Assembly: GCA_003116995.1 (NCBI GenBank)
Contig: BDSL01000092.1
Location: 124,001 to 188,000 of the forward strand
Length of the DNA stretch: 64,000 bases
Direction: 5' to 3'
Source of the DNA: Yamagishiella unicocca
Lineage: Eukaryota; Chlorophyta; Chlorophyceae; Chlamydomonadales; Volvocaceae
The notes below the pieces were generated by a model that was not told where the DNA came from, did not search any database, and worked only from the letters and a program-made list of their open reading frames with translations. Position 1 is the first letter of the stretch, and each line of letters begins with the position of its first letter. A program made the position numbers and the translations under genes. Shown one piece after another: positions 34,209-44,500 of the stretch.

Positions 34209-35596
34209 AAACACACGAATTTGGGCCAGGACGCTTTGGCGGTCCTGCCAAGCTGTGACGGTCCCCCACAGCAGGTCCCCCCAGGCCGCCCAAAACAAGC
34301 AACGCGCGCGCCGCGTCCAACATGCAGTCCAGCCTAACCCGAGGACATGGATCCTCCAAAGCCAGTACGACACAGCCCACCTTGCCACGTGCCATTCTCC
34401 GTCGCGACAGTGGCCAGCATCTGGTCCAACTTCTCCGGCTCCAGGCTAAACAGCAGTTGGAGGACGTTGATGCCGCCACAGCCAGTGGCCGTGGGTCCAC
34501 CGCGCCCCCCCTGTCCGGCCCCGTCGCCTTCATAGGCGAAGCACCTCACGCTTGATGGCGCGCTTTCCTCGTCTTGCGCACACCGATAGGCCGGCGCATC
34601 TTTCTTCGCCGCTACGCTGGCAATCATGTCTGACGATGCGCAGGGGATGCCGCCCACGCCGGAAGCCCACACCCCGCCCCGCTTCAGGTTCTGAGCGGCC
34701 TCAATCAGCAGCTGAGACCGAAGCTGCAGCGAAGGCGCATGCACCTCGACGACACGGTCGCCTAGCAAGCTGCAGCTGGCTGCATTCTGAAAAAGGACCC
34801 GGCCGCTTTGGAGCGTCAGCACTGTCACGGCCGCAGGTATGGCGTTGACTGCATTCAAATGCCAGCATTCGTCGATGTCCCTCTTGGCATCGCAAAACCA
34901 GCCACGCGTAGCGGTGCTTCCTTCGGCCGCTCCTGTACAGGGCGACAACGCTGCGTCTCGCCAACCCGGCATCGCACTGTCCATGTTGGCTTGAAGGCTG
35001 TATGCTGAATCGCCGTCGGCTCCGAGTCGTCGAAAGTGCAGTAATAAAGCAGGTCCGCAGGCATGCGTCGGCCGAAAAAACCCAAAGCAGCCGCACGAAG
35101 ATTGCACGGACCCGTTGCCTTCGTCAAGCAGACCTCTGGCATTATCAAGGAAGCAGGGTACAGCCTGCACTGCCCAAAAGCTGCCGCCAAACCTGGCCGG
35201 CAACACAGCCATTTGCGTCGCGCCTGCAGCGTCGTCCGAGGTCGCCCGCTTTAGAAGCGCCAAGAGGCCATCCGTAAGCCCGTTGTTTGTCCCAAAGAGA
35301 AGGCGGGCGCCAGGACCAAGGACGCTCTGCGCGGCTGTGTTGTGATAGGTGGTGACAAACCTGTGCCCCAGCCCGTCGCTTTCCTTCACCAGGCCAATCG
35401 CCACAACTGGCATTTGGACGCCGTCATACTGTCGTTCCAACAACTCCCGGGATGTCGGCACGCATGTCGGTAGAGTGGCTGAAAGTGTGTGATCAATTTT
35501 GAGCGAATGCTTCGCCCGGGCCTTCTCTGGCCCGCTGCCATCGCAGCCCCGTAGAGCACGGCGCCACCATACAGACTGACGATCTCTTCGCCCCAT
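22637..35596 (-). CDS. Multi-PAS class III guanylate cyclase, paralogue B (12-exon model, 5' end uncertain)
   Basis: Predicted cGMP-producing signalling protein. Model exons on the minus strand: 35596-34381, 33317-33193, 31763-30576, 29930-27920, 27629-27580, 27301-27164, 26222-26195, 25935-25829, 25552-25421, 24944-24794, 24438-24317, 23989-22637. Phases are consistent and the product is about 2206 residues. Two PAS units are at about 60-160 and 245-405. An Ala/Gly/Ser/Gln/His-rich linker runs to about 1445, then the end of a third PAS and a signalling helix ([15 protein letters not shown]). The catalytic domain is at about 1577-1770 and a disordered tail at about 1770-2206. The chosen ATG is the first in a frame that stays open about 90 nt further upstream with no other ATG, so an upstream exon is likely. 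Least certain is the small exon 33317-33193. No membrane segment or signal peptide is visible in the modelled part. Confidence 0.87.
24155..24310. repeat. CCCCT pentanucleotide array in gene B intron
   Basis: About 30 copies of CCCCT (+ strand) lie in the intron 23990-24316, so the pre-mRNA carries GGGGA repeats close to the donor GAG|GTGGGG. Runs of four G with one-base loops could form stacked G-quadruplexes in the transcript. Confidence 0.93.
24985..25210 (+). repeat. Dispersed intronic repeat, family 2, longest copy
   Basis: Begins GGAAGACCCGTGGATGCGAG, continues GTGCATGCTGGAGAGCTTGG, GGTCGGGTGTAAACCTTCGG and AGCGAAATCGGCTGCGGCAA, then a duplicated GAGGGTTCGAGGGAAACCGG. It is located in the gene B intron 24945-25420. 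Confidence 0.7.
26342..26652. repeat. 20-bp minisatellite, about 14 copies
   Basis: GGGGGAAGTGGGGGGCACTA repeats with almost no variation (three units per 60 bases), with one truncated unit near 26620. It lies in the gene B intron 26223-27163. Its homogeneity points to recent expansion. Confidence 0.95.
26795..26895. repeat. 30-bp minisatellite, three copies
   Basis: CCGGCAGCCGGCAGCTTCCC plus a C/T run repeats three times in the same gene B intron as the 20-bp array. Confidence 0.9.
27920..29930 (-). other. Gene B: 2,011-nt linker and third-PAS exon
   Basis: A single exon starting VAFNSFG (acceptor GCCCGCAG) and ending IFPRH plus one base. It contains poly-Gln, Gly, Ala and Glu/Ala runs. 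Islands that match gene A by eye are [15 protein letters not shown] ([16 protein letters not shown]) and [20 protein letters not shown]. In gene A the corresponding region is split into four exons (10801 to 6862). Confidence 0.75.
30193..30500. repeat. Minisatellite of about 29 bp with GTGTTGCTCATTCCACC units
   Basis: About ten units of GTGTTGCTCATTCCACC separated by C-runs of variable length in the gene B intron 29931-30575. Length differences between units look like slippage in the C-runs. Confidence 0.92.
31764..33192. other. Large gene B intron built mainly of dispersed repeats
   Basis: A family 2 fragment at 31931-31990 (TCTAAACGGTTTTTCTCGCA, CCACGGGTCTTCCTCGACG) and inverted family 1 fragments at about 32690-32760 (CCAGCATGCGCCCATAAG, GTGTCCGAAGACC) and 32990-33045 (GTGTCCGAAGGCTATGCACC, GTCGAGTTACCGGTTCTTTT). 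A + strand frame at 32105-32635 has no recognisable domain. Confidence 0.6.
34033..34206. repeat. Two TATA-containing repeat copies followed by a CA microsatellite
   Basis: Copies at 34033-34065 and 34070-34100 of the 20493-20525 element, then CA/AC repeats to about 34206. All lie in the gene B intron 33318-34380. Confidence 0.75.
34381..35596 (-). other. Gene B: N-terminal tandem PAS region
   Basis: One exon holds both PAS units. The first contains [26 protein letters not shown] and [12 protein letters not shown]. The second contains [20 protein letters not shown], then a long insertion, and ends [15 protein letters not shown]. Gene A has the same order but an intron between the units. The donor is at CAAG|GTGGGC (phase 1). 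Confidence 0.7.
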
Positions 35597-35766
35597 TATC
35601 CCAGCATCTGACAAACTCGCTGCCGGTACATCCGAAGGCGGGGATGGTGCCCCAAGCTTTTGATAAGGTAGTGATATCCAATAAATTTCACGCTATCATA
35701 GGCGGTGTGTGTACTATCAGTTGAAGAAGCCACCACGTACGCCGCTAATTGCCCATGCCGCGTCAT
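35596..35766 (-). other. Small ATG-initiated frame overlapping the 5' end of gene B
   Basis: Begins MTRHGQLAAYVVASS and continues into a lysine/tyrosine-rich part (VKFIGYHYLIKS), 56 codons, ending in a TAA that overlaps the ATG chosen for gene B in another frame. The composition looks protein-like. It may be a 5' exon of gene B whose junction I cannot place, an upstream reading frame, or chance. Confidence 0.25.
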
Positions 35767-37544
35767 CACATAATTGCCCTACCGATAGGTACATTACTCT
35801 GGCGAGTATTTTACAATTCCCTAACGGTATATGAATATCATAGTAAAGCTCTAAAGCGATTATCGCTATAGCTGATGTATGAAGGTACAAAACCTAAAAA
35901 ATGTGGGGTGTCTCCAACACGGTCCAACACGATTGCATAGATGATCTTCAACCCAACGTTTATTACAATTCCATCGCGACTTGTCAGCTGTCGTCGATTG
36001 GAGATCCTGACAAAGGGCCTCCAAAGGACGACGCTTGTGCACGGCAAGGGACAAGCCATTCATTGGGCTCCACTTTGTAAACTGTATTTCGCGTAGTCCT
36101 AGCGCTGAGGTGATTATGTTGCTCAACCATGAATGTCCCGCGCTTTGTGCCGCTGTATCGAACAGGTGGGACGGTGCGCCTTCCTTTCGTCCACCCTGCA
36201 TTTCTTCCTATGCTATACCCAGCTGCTTGTTGCTTTCCGTTGCTCCCGCGTGCGGGTTGGTGCGCCGCGTTGGTGCGCCTAGTTGCTGCGCCCAGTTCTT
36301 TCTGTAGTCTGTGACCGTAGTCTCGCCTATACGCTCGCCTGACCTCTAACAGGCGCCAACAGTAAGAAACCGTGTTATCCAACATGCTGCCTGTCTTGTC
36401 CTGGGCTTGTCCTGGCTTGCGGACATTTATATTTTCTTGTCCTCTGTACTTACATACCGGTATCGGGAATAACGCGAAGTCGGCCTCGGCGACGATACAC
36501 CGTCTGGCCCCCTCTGTCTCTGTCGCCCCGCTAATCGGCTTGGCACTACTCTGCTGCCCTCCCTGTAACGGTGGCCTCGTGGCCGGCCGTCTCAATGCCC
36601 TCGGCAAAACACGACAACCACACGTTAGTAAGGATTCTTAAGGTTGCACCAATGGCAAGTTGCAACACTTCGGCTACAAATCAGCATACCGATACTTGAC
36701 GCGTACCGGTAATTGAAATCTGCGCCTCAGGTCTGCAAAAACAGTCGTGCCCATGCCGCTGTCCCTTTGCACGCACACGGCAATTCAAGGCCAGCGGGCG
36801 GCCAGATTCAGGCAGCAGGGCGACACGGGGCGAATGGGTCTGACAGAGTCTGACAGGGCACGAGGAGCGAAGTGCACTGCATCCTGTACATCGGCGTGCG
36901 TCAGAAACGGATTTGATTAGCTGTAGGGCTGAAGTCGGCGACGAATACCGGGAAGTGCCCCGCCACTGCCTCGCCATGTGATATTAGTAGACGAATGTGC
37001 GCTCCGATTTTTGTCCCTGCTTCCATAAACCCAACACATACTAGCGGAATGGGGCTTACAATTGTCGCCGGTCCCGACTGCAGGAGTGCCACACGACCCA
37101 CGTCTGTTCATAGGACGCGCAATCCATGTGACCCTGGCGGGGCGGGGAGAACCCGTTGATGAAGGCGGCCAGGCTTACGTGTCCGAGCTGTGCTGCGTTG
37201 CTTAAAACGGAAAAGCAAAAGCACTTGACTGAAAGGATGCCGAACGATCCAGGTCCATTGAGGTCCATGACTGGCCTCCGTATGGGCGCCCCCTCGTGTC
37301 CTGGGATCGCCCGGGCTTGCGGACACCGTAATACTTTGTTATTAACTGCATGGCTGGCATCCGCTACGTCGTCAGTTGCCTGCAGAACTCCGCAGCCCGC
37401 GTGAACTCGCGACAACGCGCGACGACGGCAGCCCGCGATGAACGACCCGGCGGCACTTGCGGCACTGCGGCTCCCCTTGGCCCCAGCCTTCGTCATTTCC
37501 TTGTCGCAACCACACAATTTGCGAACCTGTTTCCATCCTCCTAT
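35767..37544. other. Lower-GC spacer between gene B and gene C
   Basis: No convincing gene. A minus-strand frame at about 35984-36607 (207 codons) lacks domain features and coding-type codon bias. Phrases like GGGCTTGCGGACA near 36.4 and 37.3 kb recur at 47.66 and 49.87 kb and suggest transposon debris. The promoter of gene B, if its 5' end is near 35.8 kb, would be here, but no clear TATA box was found. Confidence 0.4.
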
Positions 37545-37549
37545 TTACA
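37545..37549 (-). terminator. Candidate poly(A) signal of gene C
   Basis: TGTAA on the minus strand, about 165 nt after the gene C stop codon. Confidence 0.5.
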
Positions 37550-37714
37550 ATTTCTACCTCCACGCATCCTTGCAACTAACGTCACCGAGCCTCACCCGCC
37601 GAGACCTGTTCAGGCGACACACACGCCAAGACCCCCACACGCGCCGCCGGCAGCAGCCGTAGGCAGCTTCTACTGCCGCCGTCTTACTGCAACAGCCTTC
37701 CCGGGCCCCCCCGG

Positions 37715-40563
37715 CTATTGCAGCGAGCTGACTGTGTTGATGGAGGGCAGGTCCGCCAGGTGCTCCACGCTGCCCATCTCCGCTCGCAGCTGCGCCAGCA
37801 CCAGCCTCTGACGACTCACACACAAACACACACACGCACCACACGCACAATCACACACAAGCACACACACGCACGGGTTAAACGTGACTTGCAACACACA
37901 CGGGGTAGGCACGTGTGCTGGCGGCAAATCAACATGTTGGTTACAACTACACTGGGCGCATCTATCTCGCCGGTGGCCCCACCTTAGGGTCCGGTGCCTC
38001 CCACTGTAACAGTACCAACTACTGCTATTAAACATGCAGACCGCCCATGTTGCGGTCATGGGCTACGTCCAGCCCCCCCTCGGCCGTGGATTCGCGGATG
38101 TAATTTACCCCCTCCACCCTCCCCCCCCGGCTCACCGGCAGTCCGTGCGGGTACTCGTCGCACAGCTGCTGCCCAAGCGCCCGGGCCTCAGCGAACCGCT
38201 CCAGCACCGCCTGCGACCACCCCCGCAGCAGCGGCCAAAGCAGCAGCGAGGGTGTCAGGTCACCCGCGGCTGCACCCTCCCCGAGGCCACCGGGTGTTAG
38301 GCCACCCGCGGCTGCACCCGCCACCCGTCCCCCCCTCCGCCGCACCCGCCAGCCGCCACCCTCCCCCCCCAGCCGCACCCGCCACCCTCCTCCCCAGCCG
38401 CACCCGGTTCCGCTCCGCCCCCTGTGCTGCCCGCTGCAGCTCCCGCTCCGGGTTCAGGGACAGCGGCGCCAGGTAGGGCGTCAGGTGTGTCCGCTGACTG
38501 ACCGGCAAGTACTCCTCGGGGTAGGTCCGCTTGGACTGGACCTGCGGCGTCAGGCGGGCAGGCAGCAATGGCAACATTAGCTGCGTGCCCGGCCCATATC
38601 CCCCACCTGGTACCTGACCTCATCTGGCCGCACCGCCCGACACTGCCAGCCCCGCCTGCCCCCACCCTCCCGGCTAGTCGGATCACACCCGACAGATGCG
38701 TGCAGTGCCAACCAACAGCCAGCCCTATGCCAGCGGCCGCGACTCCGCCGTATCCCCCGCGCTGCTCTTCCCCTCCTCCCCCTCTTCCCCCTCTCGCCCC
38801 TCTCCCCCCTTCCCCCGCACCCGTGGGGTCCCAGCGTCTCCTGCGTTGCCGTACCCAGCTCCTCCCCCCAGCGGGTTGTCGTGGCTGGTCAGGAGGTGCA
38901 TGGCGGTGGCGCCGCGGCTGAGCGACGGCTGAGGGGGGGGGCGGGGAGGGCCGGGGAAACGACATTTGGCTGAAAAGGAAGAGTTGGTGTACAATTGTGA
39001 GGGAGGAGAGAAGGAAAGGGCTGTCGGAAAGTGTTTTTCGTCGCTTTCGGGACCCACGGTGTTCTGCGGAGGGTAAGGAGACGTGTGCGGCTCCTCAAAC
39101 GAGGAGACAGCTCACCGCCGTGTGTGGGGGAGCGGGGCCGAGTCGACCCGGTAATTGACGAGGCGGACGGGGGGCAGCGGAGGACGCAGCTTTCTTACTT
39201 GGCGCGCGATTGCGTGTACATCCGGGGTCGAACGGGGGTTGTGCGGTCCTGAAAGCGACGGAAACCACGGGCGTGAGCAGCTGCGGCTGATGCCGTTAGG
39301 CGTCGGGCGCAGTATGCAGCTGGTGGGTGGGGAGACTCTCTGGGGATAGAGCACTACTGTAGGGGCGGATGTGGGCCAGGTGGACAAGGTGGGCCCGCTC
39401 CCGCTGCCGAAACCACTGCTCCGAAACCACCCTGCCTCGCTCACGCGCATGTTTGGGTGGGATCGAGTGCCAGGTCGGGCCCAGCCCCTGCTGAGGTTTA
39501 GGGTGGTGGAGGCGTTTGGGGTGGTGGAGGGGAGGGCGGCGCGGTGGCGCACCCCGGGCCTGTTTAGGACCTGGGCGCTAGCTAGCTAGGCGAGCTGCGC
39601 TGCGGCAAGCCGCCGCCGTGAGGGCAGGGGTGGCGCTGTTGCCATGGGCCGGCCGTGTTCCGGTGCGGCATGCAGGCCGGGCGGGCAGGGGCCCCAATGT
39701 CTGTCTCCATGTGTGTGGGGGGGGGGCCCCAGGCCAAAGTGCTTGATCATGCAGCTCTCTCGCGAACACGCAAGCAGCGTAGGGACACGTCCACATGTTC
39801 CAGGTGGCGTGAGCGGGGGAAGTGAGGTTTCGACGCGCGACGGGTTTTATACGCACTTGCGTGCGGCGGGGGAACATGGTAGGCGGCGCCCGGGGGCGTG
39901 GGTTGGGGGCGGGGGGTGGGGTTGCGCTTTGCTGGGTTACCTGGGTGGGCCGTGTGCGGTGCCCTGGGGGGGCCGTTACCGTATTGGGTCACCGCCCGCA
40001 GCTCCTTGGTCTTGGTCACCACGGTCCGTGCGATGAGAGGCGAGGAAGAAGGGATCTGCGCCCGGTAGAAGGAGCCGAGGGACACCAACTTCCGCACGTA
40101 GCAAGCCTAGCATGTCGCCCACCAGCCCACCAGTAGCTTTGGCCCTCCCCCCCGGGTGGTTCTCCTCCTCTCCAACAGCTTTCCCGAAACCTGAAGCTAC
40201 TACGCGAAACGGCATCGGTCGATACGCGTGCCTTTGTGTTGTACGGCCAACCAGTCAAATATGCCAGCTGTATGCACGGCCCGCGGACGCTGCGCCCACC
40301 CTGCCCACCGTCCCCTGCGCTTCCTGCTCCCGCTCCCGCCGCGCCCACTCGTCATGCATAGACTGACGAGCCGCCGTGCGCCTTCCGCTCGGCGCCCGCG
40401 CCCTTGCGTCTTGCGCCGCTTGGTTGGCGGCGGTCTTGGCCGCCTCAAAGTCGTGCACCATTGGCATGCGGCTCGCCACTTCGCGCATGCCGAAAGCGGG
40501 CCGGCCTGGGTGGCGACGAATTTGGGATATATAACTGTTTGTTGATATCAGGTCGGGTTCCAT
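37715..40563 (-). CDS. Gene C: unidentified conserved-looking protein, six phase-0 exons
   Basis: I do not recognise the family. Model exons: 40563-40309, 40106-39993, 38928-38821, 38541-38404, 38210-38136, 37807-37715, all of length divisible by three with GT..AG borders, giving about 260 residues. The start is ATG in MEPDLISTNSYISQIRRHPG; an in-frame ATG 25 codons later is the alternative. Exon 1 is charged and helical (FEAAKTAANQAAQDARARA). Later parts read RKLVSLGSFYRAQIPSSSP, MHLLTSHDNPLGGGAGYGN, SKRTYPEEYLPVSQRTHLTP and a C-terminal RAEMGSVEHLADLPSINT. There is no signal peptide or membrane segment. Short aromatic and Pro/Gly motifs resemble those in microtubule-inner or other structural flagellar proteins, but that is only a guess. 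The weakest point is the second-to-last exon. Confidence 0.55.
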
Positions 40564-40946
40564 AGTCTTTGCGCCAGGGACCAAGACTGGCCGCCGGACC
40601 GTTAGCGAATGGGCCGACGCGTTGACTTGCCTTCCCTGTCATATGTTAGTGATGCCTTCGGCATCTCAAATCTTGACGACTCTGTGGACTGATGAGTTTG
40701 ATTATTGGGCGCCATCTTCTGTCTGGAAATAGGCTACGATGCTACATGCAGCATGCGCGGTGCAGTTTGCGAAGGCCAGGAGCCCCACAGCTTCACCATG
40801 AGACCCATATCTGGCACCTGAGCAGGCTCACGTACGGAACATTGCATATCTGTCAAAGGTTTCTTGATAACCTTATAGGGCCCCCATACGGCTGCTCGGT
40901 AACGCTCACAACCACCGCAACAAAGCAAAAGGTGGTACTGAGTACC

Positions 40947-40970
40947 TTACACACGCAAATAAGGATTACA
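40947..40970 (-). terminator. Candidate poly(A) signals of the thioesterase gene
   Basis: Two TGTAA motifs on the minus strand (40970-40966 and 40951-40947), about 610-630 nt after the stop codon, a usual 3' UTR length for these algae. Confidence 0.5.
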
Positions 40971-41276
40971 AGGACGTTCGACACGTTTTGCCATTCGACT
41001 GTCATTTGGGCAGGAGGGCGCCGTGGCAGCAGCTTCGAAATACCCGTAGGGTTCTATGAGACATGACCAACGACTACCGTAAATACAGACGCAATCAGGA
41101 TTTCACTGTCAGATCGCAGTTGTCAACCCACCGCCCACAGTCGCAAATGCCGCTGGCCTCCGCTCGCCCCAGCCACACTGCACTCCCCCAACCCCCAACA
41201 CCCCGAAGCAAACCGAAGTGAACCAAAGGCTGGGGGAGCGGAGGGAGCACACCTCCACCTCCACCTCCACCAGCAC

Positions 41277-41395
41277 CGCTGCATCACGGGCGCATGATAG
41301 ACCGCTGCATCACGGGCGCATGATAAACCGCTGCATCACGGGCGCATGATAAACCGCTACATCACGGGCGCATGATAAAACGATAAGCATCACGG
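41277..41395. repeat. 26-bp minisatellite, four to five copies
   Basis: ACCGCTGCATCACGGGCGCA plus TGATAA repeats four times with a degenerate fifth copy, in the predicted 3' UTR of the thioesterase. Confidence 0.9.
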
Positions 41396-41580
41396 GCGCC
41401 GCCGCCGCCACTGCTGCTGTCGCCGCCGCGCAGGTGTGCTACTGCCGCCGCCGCTAGGTTTGACGCATGTCAGCTAGGGCCTGGAACAGCCTGGGGAAAG
41501 CGAGGGAAAGACCAGGCGGCTAGGGTTAGGGACCTCATCCTGCACATAAGGCCCTGCCCCCCGCCCCCCCCCCCGCCCCT

Positions 41581-44500
41581 TTACCCGTAATCCACGCGCA
41601 ACTCCCACCCTCGGCCCCCCTGGGCTGCTCCCGCCCGCTCCCACCTGGCAACTTCCCGGGGCACCCTGGCTGGCCGGTAGTTCGAGTCCAGGAACACCAC
41701 CACCGCCTCAGCCTCGGCAACCAGCTGGGGAGCCATGGCAGCGGGGCCGGGGGGCAGGGTACGAGAGGAATCCCGGGGGAAGGGACGGAGGGGGAGCGGG
41801 GGCAGGGACGGGAGGGTGGGTGGGAGGGGGGACATTACGTGTGGATGGGGTGCGGGAGGGCCCAGGTCGCAGCGAGGGCGGCAACGAGCGAGGTGGGCAA
41901 GAGGACGCAATACGCTCATGATGCTCCCGCCTGAAGTAGAGTGATGTGGGGTGAATTGGGGTAGGGCGAGACGGGGTGGGTCGGGGTTTTGAGGAAGACC
42001 CGTGGATGCGAGCCCCCGTGGGTGGGTCGGGGTGGAGTGGGGTGCGGTGGGGTGTTGGCTTGTCGTAGCCGGGTCGCACGTCCCACCTCCTCACTCGCCG
42101 CCGCCTCTGCTGCGCCCGCCTCCGCCTCCGCCTCCGCCTGCTGCTGCTGCGGCTGCTGCTTGAGTATGCGCTGGTGCATGACCAGCCTCGCCGCCGTCAC
42201 CCGTGACACGGCGACCGTCACCCGGAACACGTCGCGCGACCTGCGGCTCCAGGGAGGGGCCCCGGCGTTGTGGCAGGCAGGTATGCAGGGGAGCAGGCAG
42301 CGCCAAACACGTGCGTCAGGAGTGCCTTGCGGGCGCATCGAGTCGCCCCTAATGCCCCCCTCGCCGGGGTGTTGCTCCACCCCTGCCGGTGTGTGTGTCC
42401 ACTCGCACAAGGCATGGGAACCGACGGGAGAAGAAAAGGAATGAAAGCAGCTGCGAGACTGAGGCGTGTGCGCGCACCGCTGAAGCATGCGGTGCGAGTC
42501 AAGGCCCGTGCGGCGGGTTGTACGGCAGGCCGTGTACGGCGACGGAGGGGAGCGCAGTGCTATCGAGTCGCATCACACATGCGGTAGACGATAGATAGCC
42601 AGGCCAGTGCGCCCAGCCAAGGACTCCGAGGGAGTTCCCCGGCACGCTGCCAGGGCTGTCCGGTCGTACCACGGCGCGGAGTGGTGGATGCCGTACAGGA
42701 GTGCAGGGGCCGCGCGAGGGGTGCGGAGTCCGCGGGGCAGGGTGCGACCGCCAAAGCCCCCAACCCGTACGGCACTCCCAAACCCTCGCACCCCACCCCT
42801 CCCCTCCGACAGCCGCCTCCACAGGTTTTTGCCGGTAGTCAGTCCCAGTGCTCCAGCATGCGCCCACAAAATCGGTGCCCGACAACCATGCGCCAACTAC
42901 CCTGTCCGGTCGCGTAAAACGTTTTGTTCACTGCCTCCCCACCGGAGTGGCGCCCGGAAGGTGATGTTGAGCTGCGACAGCGCCAGCGGGCTGCCTCGCC
43001 TGCCGTACTCGTCGACGTCGTGGCCAAGACAGGCGAAGGCCTCATGACGGGCTAGGGGGGGAGGGATGCAACGGGGGGGGGGCCAACGGGGACGTGTGTG
43101 TTAGTGTCACCTGGTGAGCAGCCCGACCCCCCCCCCCCGGGTCCACGGGTCCACGGGTTTCCCTCGAACCCCCCACGGGCCTTCCTCCGCAACCACAACC
43201 GCACCCCTCAACCGCTGCTTCTTCCAACCGCGCTCTAAACTGCCGCCCCTCTCAACCGCGCGCCCGACTGAGCCCTCAACCGCCCCCTCCCAAACCGCCC
43301 CCTCCCAAACCGCCCCCTCCCAAACCGTACCCCAACCGCCCCTTCCCCAACCGCCCCCTCCCCAACCGCTCCCTCAACTGCACCCTCAACCGCACCCTCA
43401 ACCGCGCCCCCAACCGCGCCCCCAACCGCGCCCCCAACCGCGCCCCCAACCGCGCCCCCAACCGCGCCCCCAACCGTACCGTGTTGGAAGAAGCTGCTGT
43501 ACACGGCGTTGTTGACCACACTGAACTGATCCAGCTCGTAGTCCCGCACCTGTGTGTGTGGGGGGGGGGGCGGGGGCAGCCGGGGGGTGTATAAAAACCG
43601 GTTTACGCAACGAGACAGGATAGTTGGCGCATGGTCGTCGGACACCAAATTTGTGGGCGCATGCTGGAGCACTGGAACTGACTACCGGCAAACCTGTGGA
43701 GGCGGCCTGTCGGAGCTGGGGGGGGGGGCAGCCGGGGGTGGTATAAGAACCGTATTACGCAGCCGGGGGGGGGCCGGGGGCCCAGCCAGGCAAGCGCACG
43801 GCAGGTCACATGTGCCGTACGCACCAACGAGCCCGCAGCGCCGCCGCCTCCTTAACTGCCCCAACACAGTTTTATGAAACTGGTTGCACCTGTACCTGCA
43901 CCATCACCATGGGCTGCTTGGGATTGGCAACTTGTGCGTCTCTGGACGCTGGCTGGCGGGGCGGGGTTGCCTCCGGAGCCTAGGTGCTGCCACTGCCGCC
44001 ACCGCTGTTGTTGCTGCTGCCACCGCTGCCGCCACCGCTGTTGTTGCTGCTGCCACCGCTGCCGCCACCGCTGTTGTTGCTGCTGCACCGCTGCTGCCAC
44101 CGCTGCCACCGCCGCGTGACCGCTGCCACCGCTGCTGCCTGCCTAACGCTGCTACATTTCCCCAATCGCGATACCGGTTCTTCTATATAACCCCCCGCGG
44201 CGCCAACTATCCTGTCCTTGTCGCGTAAACGATTTTCCTGCCACCCCTCCCCACCCCGCGGCGGCGGGGAACCGCTCTCTGTCACTGGCGCTGCGCTCCT
44301 ACCCACCTGGCCTGCCGTACACGCATGTGGGCAGGGGGGCCACGGAAGCCCAAGGCCTGTCCAGACCCCCCGCAGCCGTACAGCACAGCCCTGGCGGCCT
44401 GCCGTCGCAGTTAGCTGGGACTGCCGCCGCCGCCCTCGCTCCGCCGAAGCATGCAGCAGACCGAGCTGCACCGCCGCGGGGACCAGGGCACCGCATCGGG

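Larger units (their letters stand above)
40564..41580. other. Spacer between gene C and the thioesterase
   Basis: Contains the likely 3' UTR of the thioesterase (41580 down to about 40940) and the upstream region of gene C. No other gene seen. A 26-bp array occupies 41277-41395. Confidence 0.5.

Noticed and set aside
35984..36607. 207-codon minus-strand frame between genes B and C
   Set aside because: No domain, no codon bias like that of the neighbouring genes, no splice or poly(A) context; it lies in lower-GC sequence with transposon-like strings.
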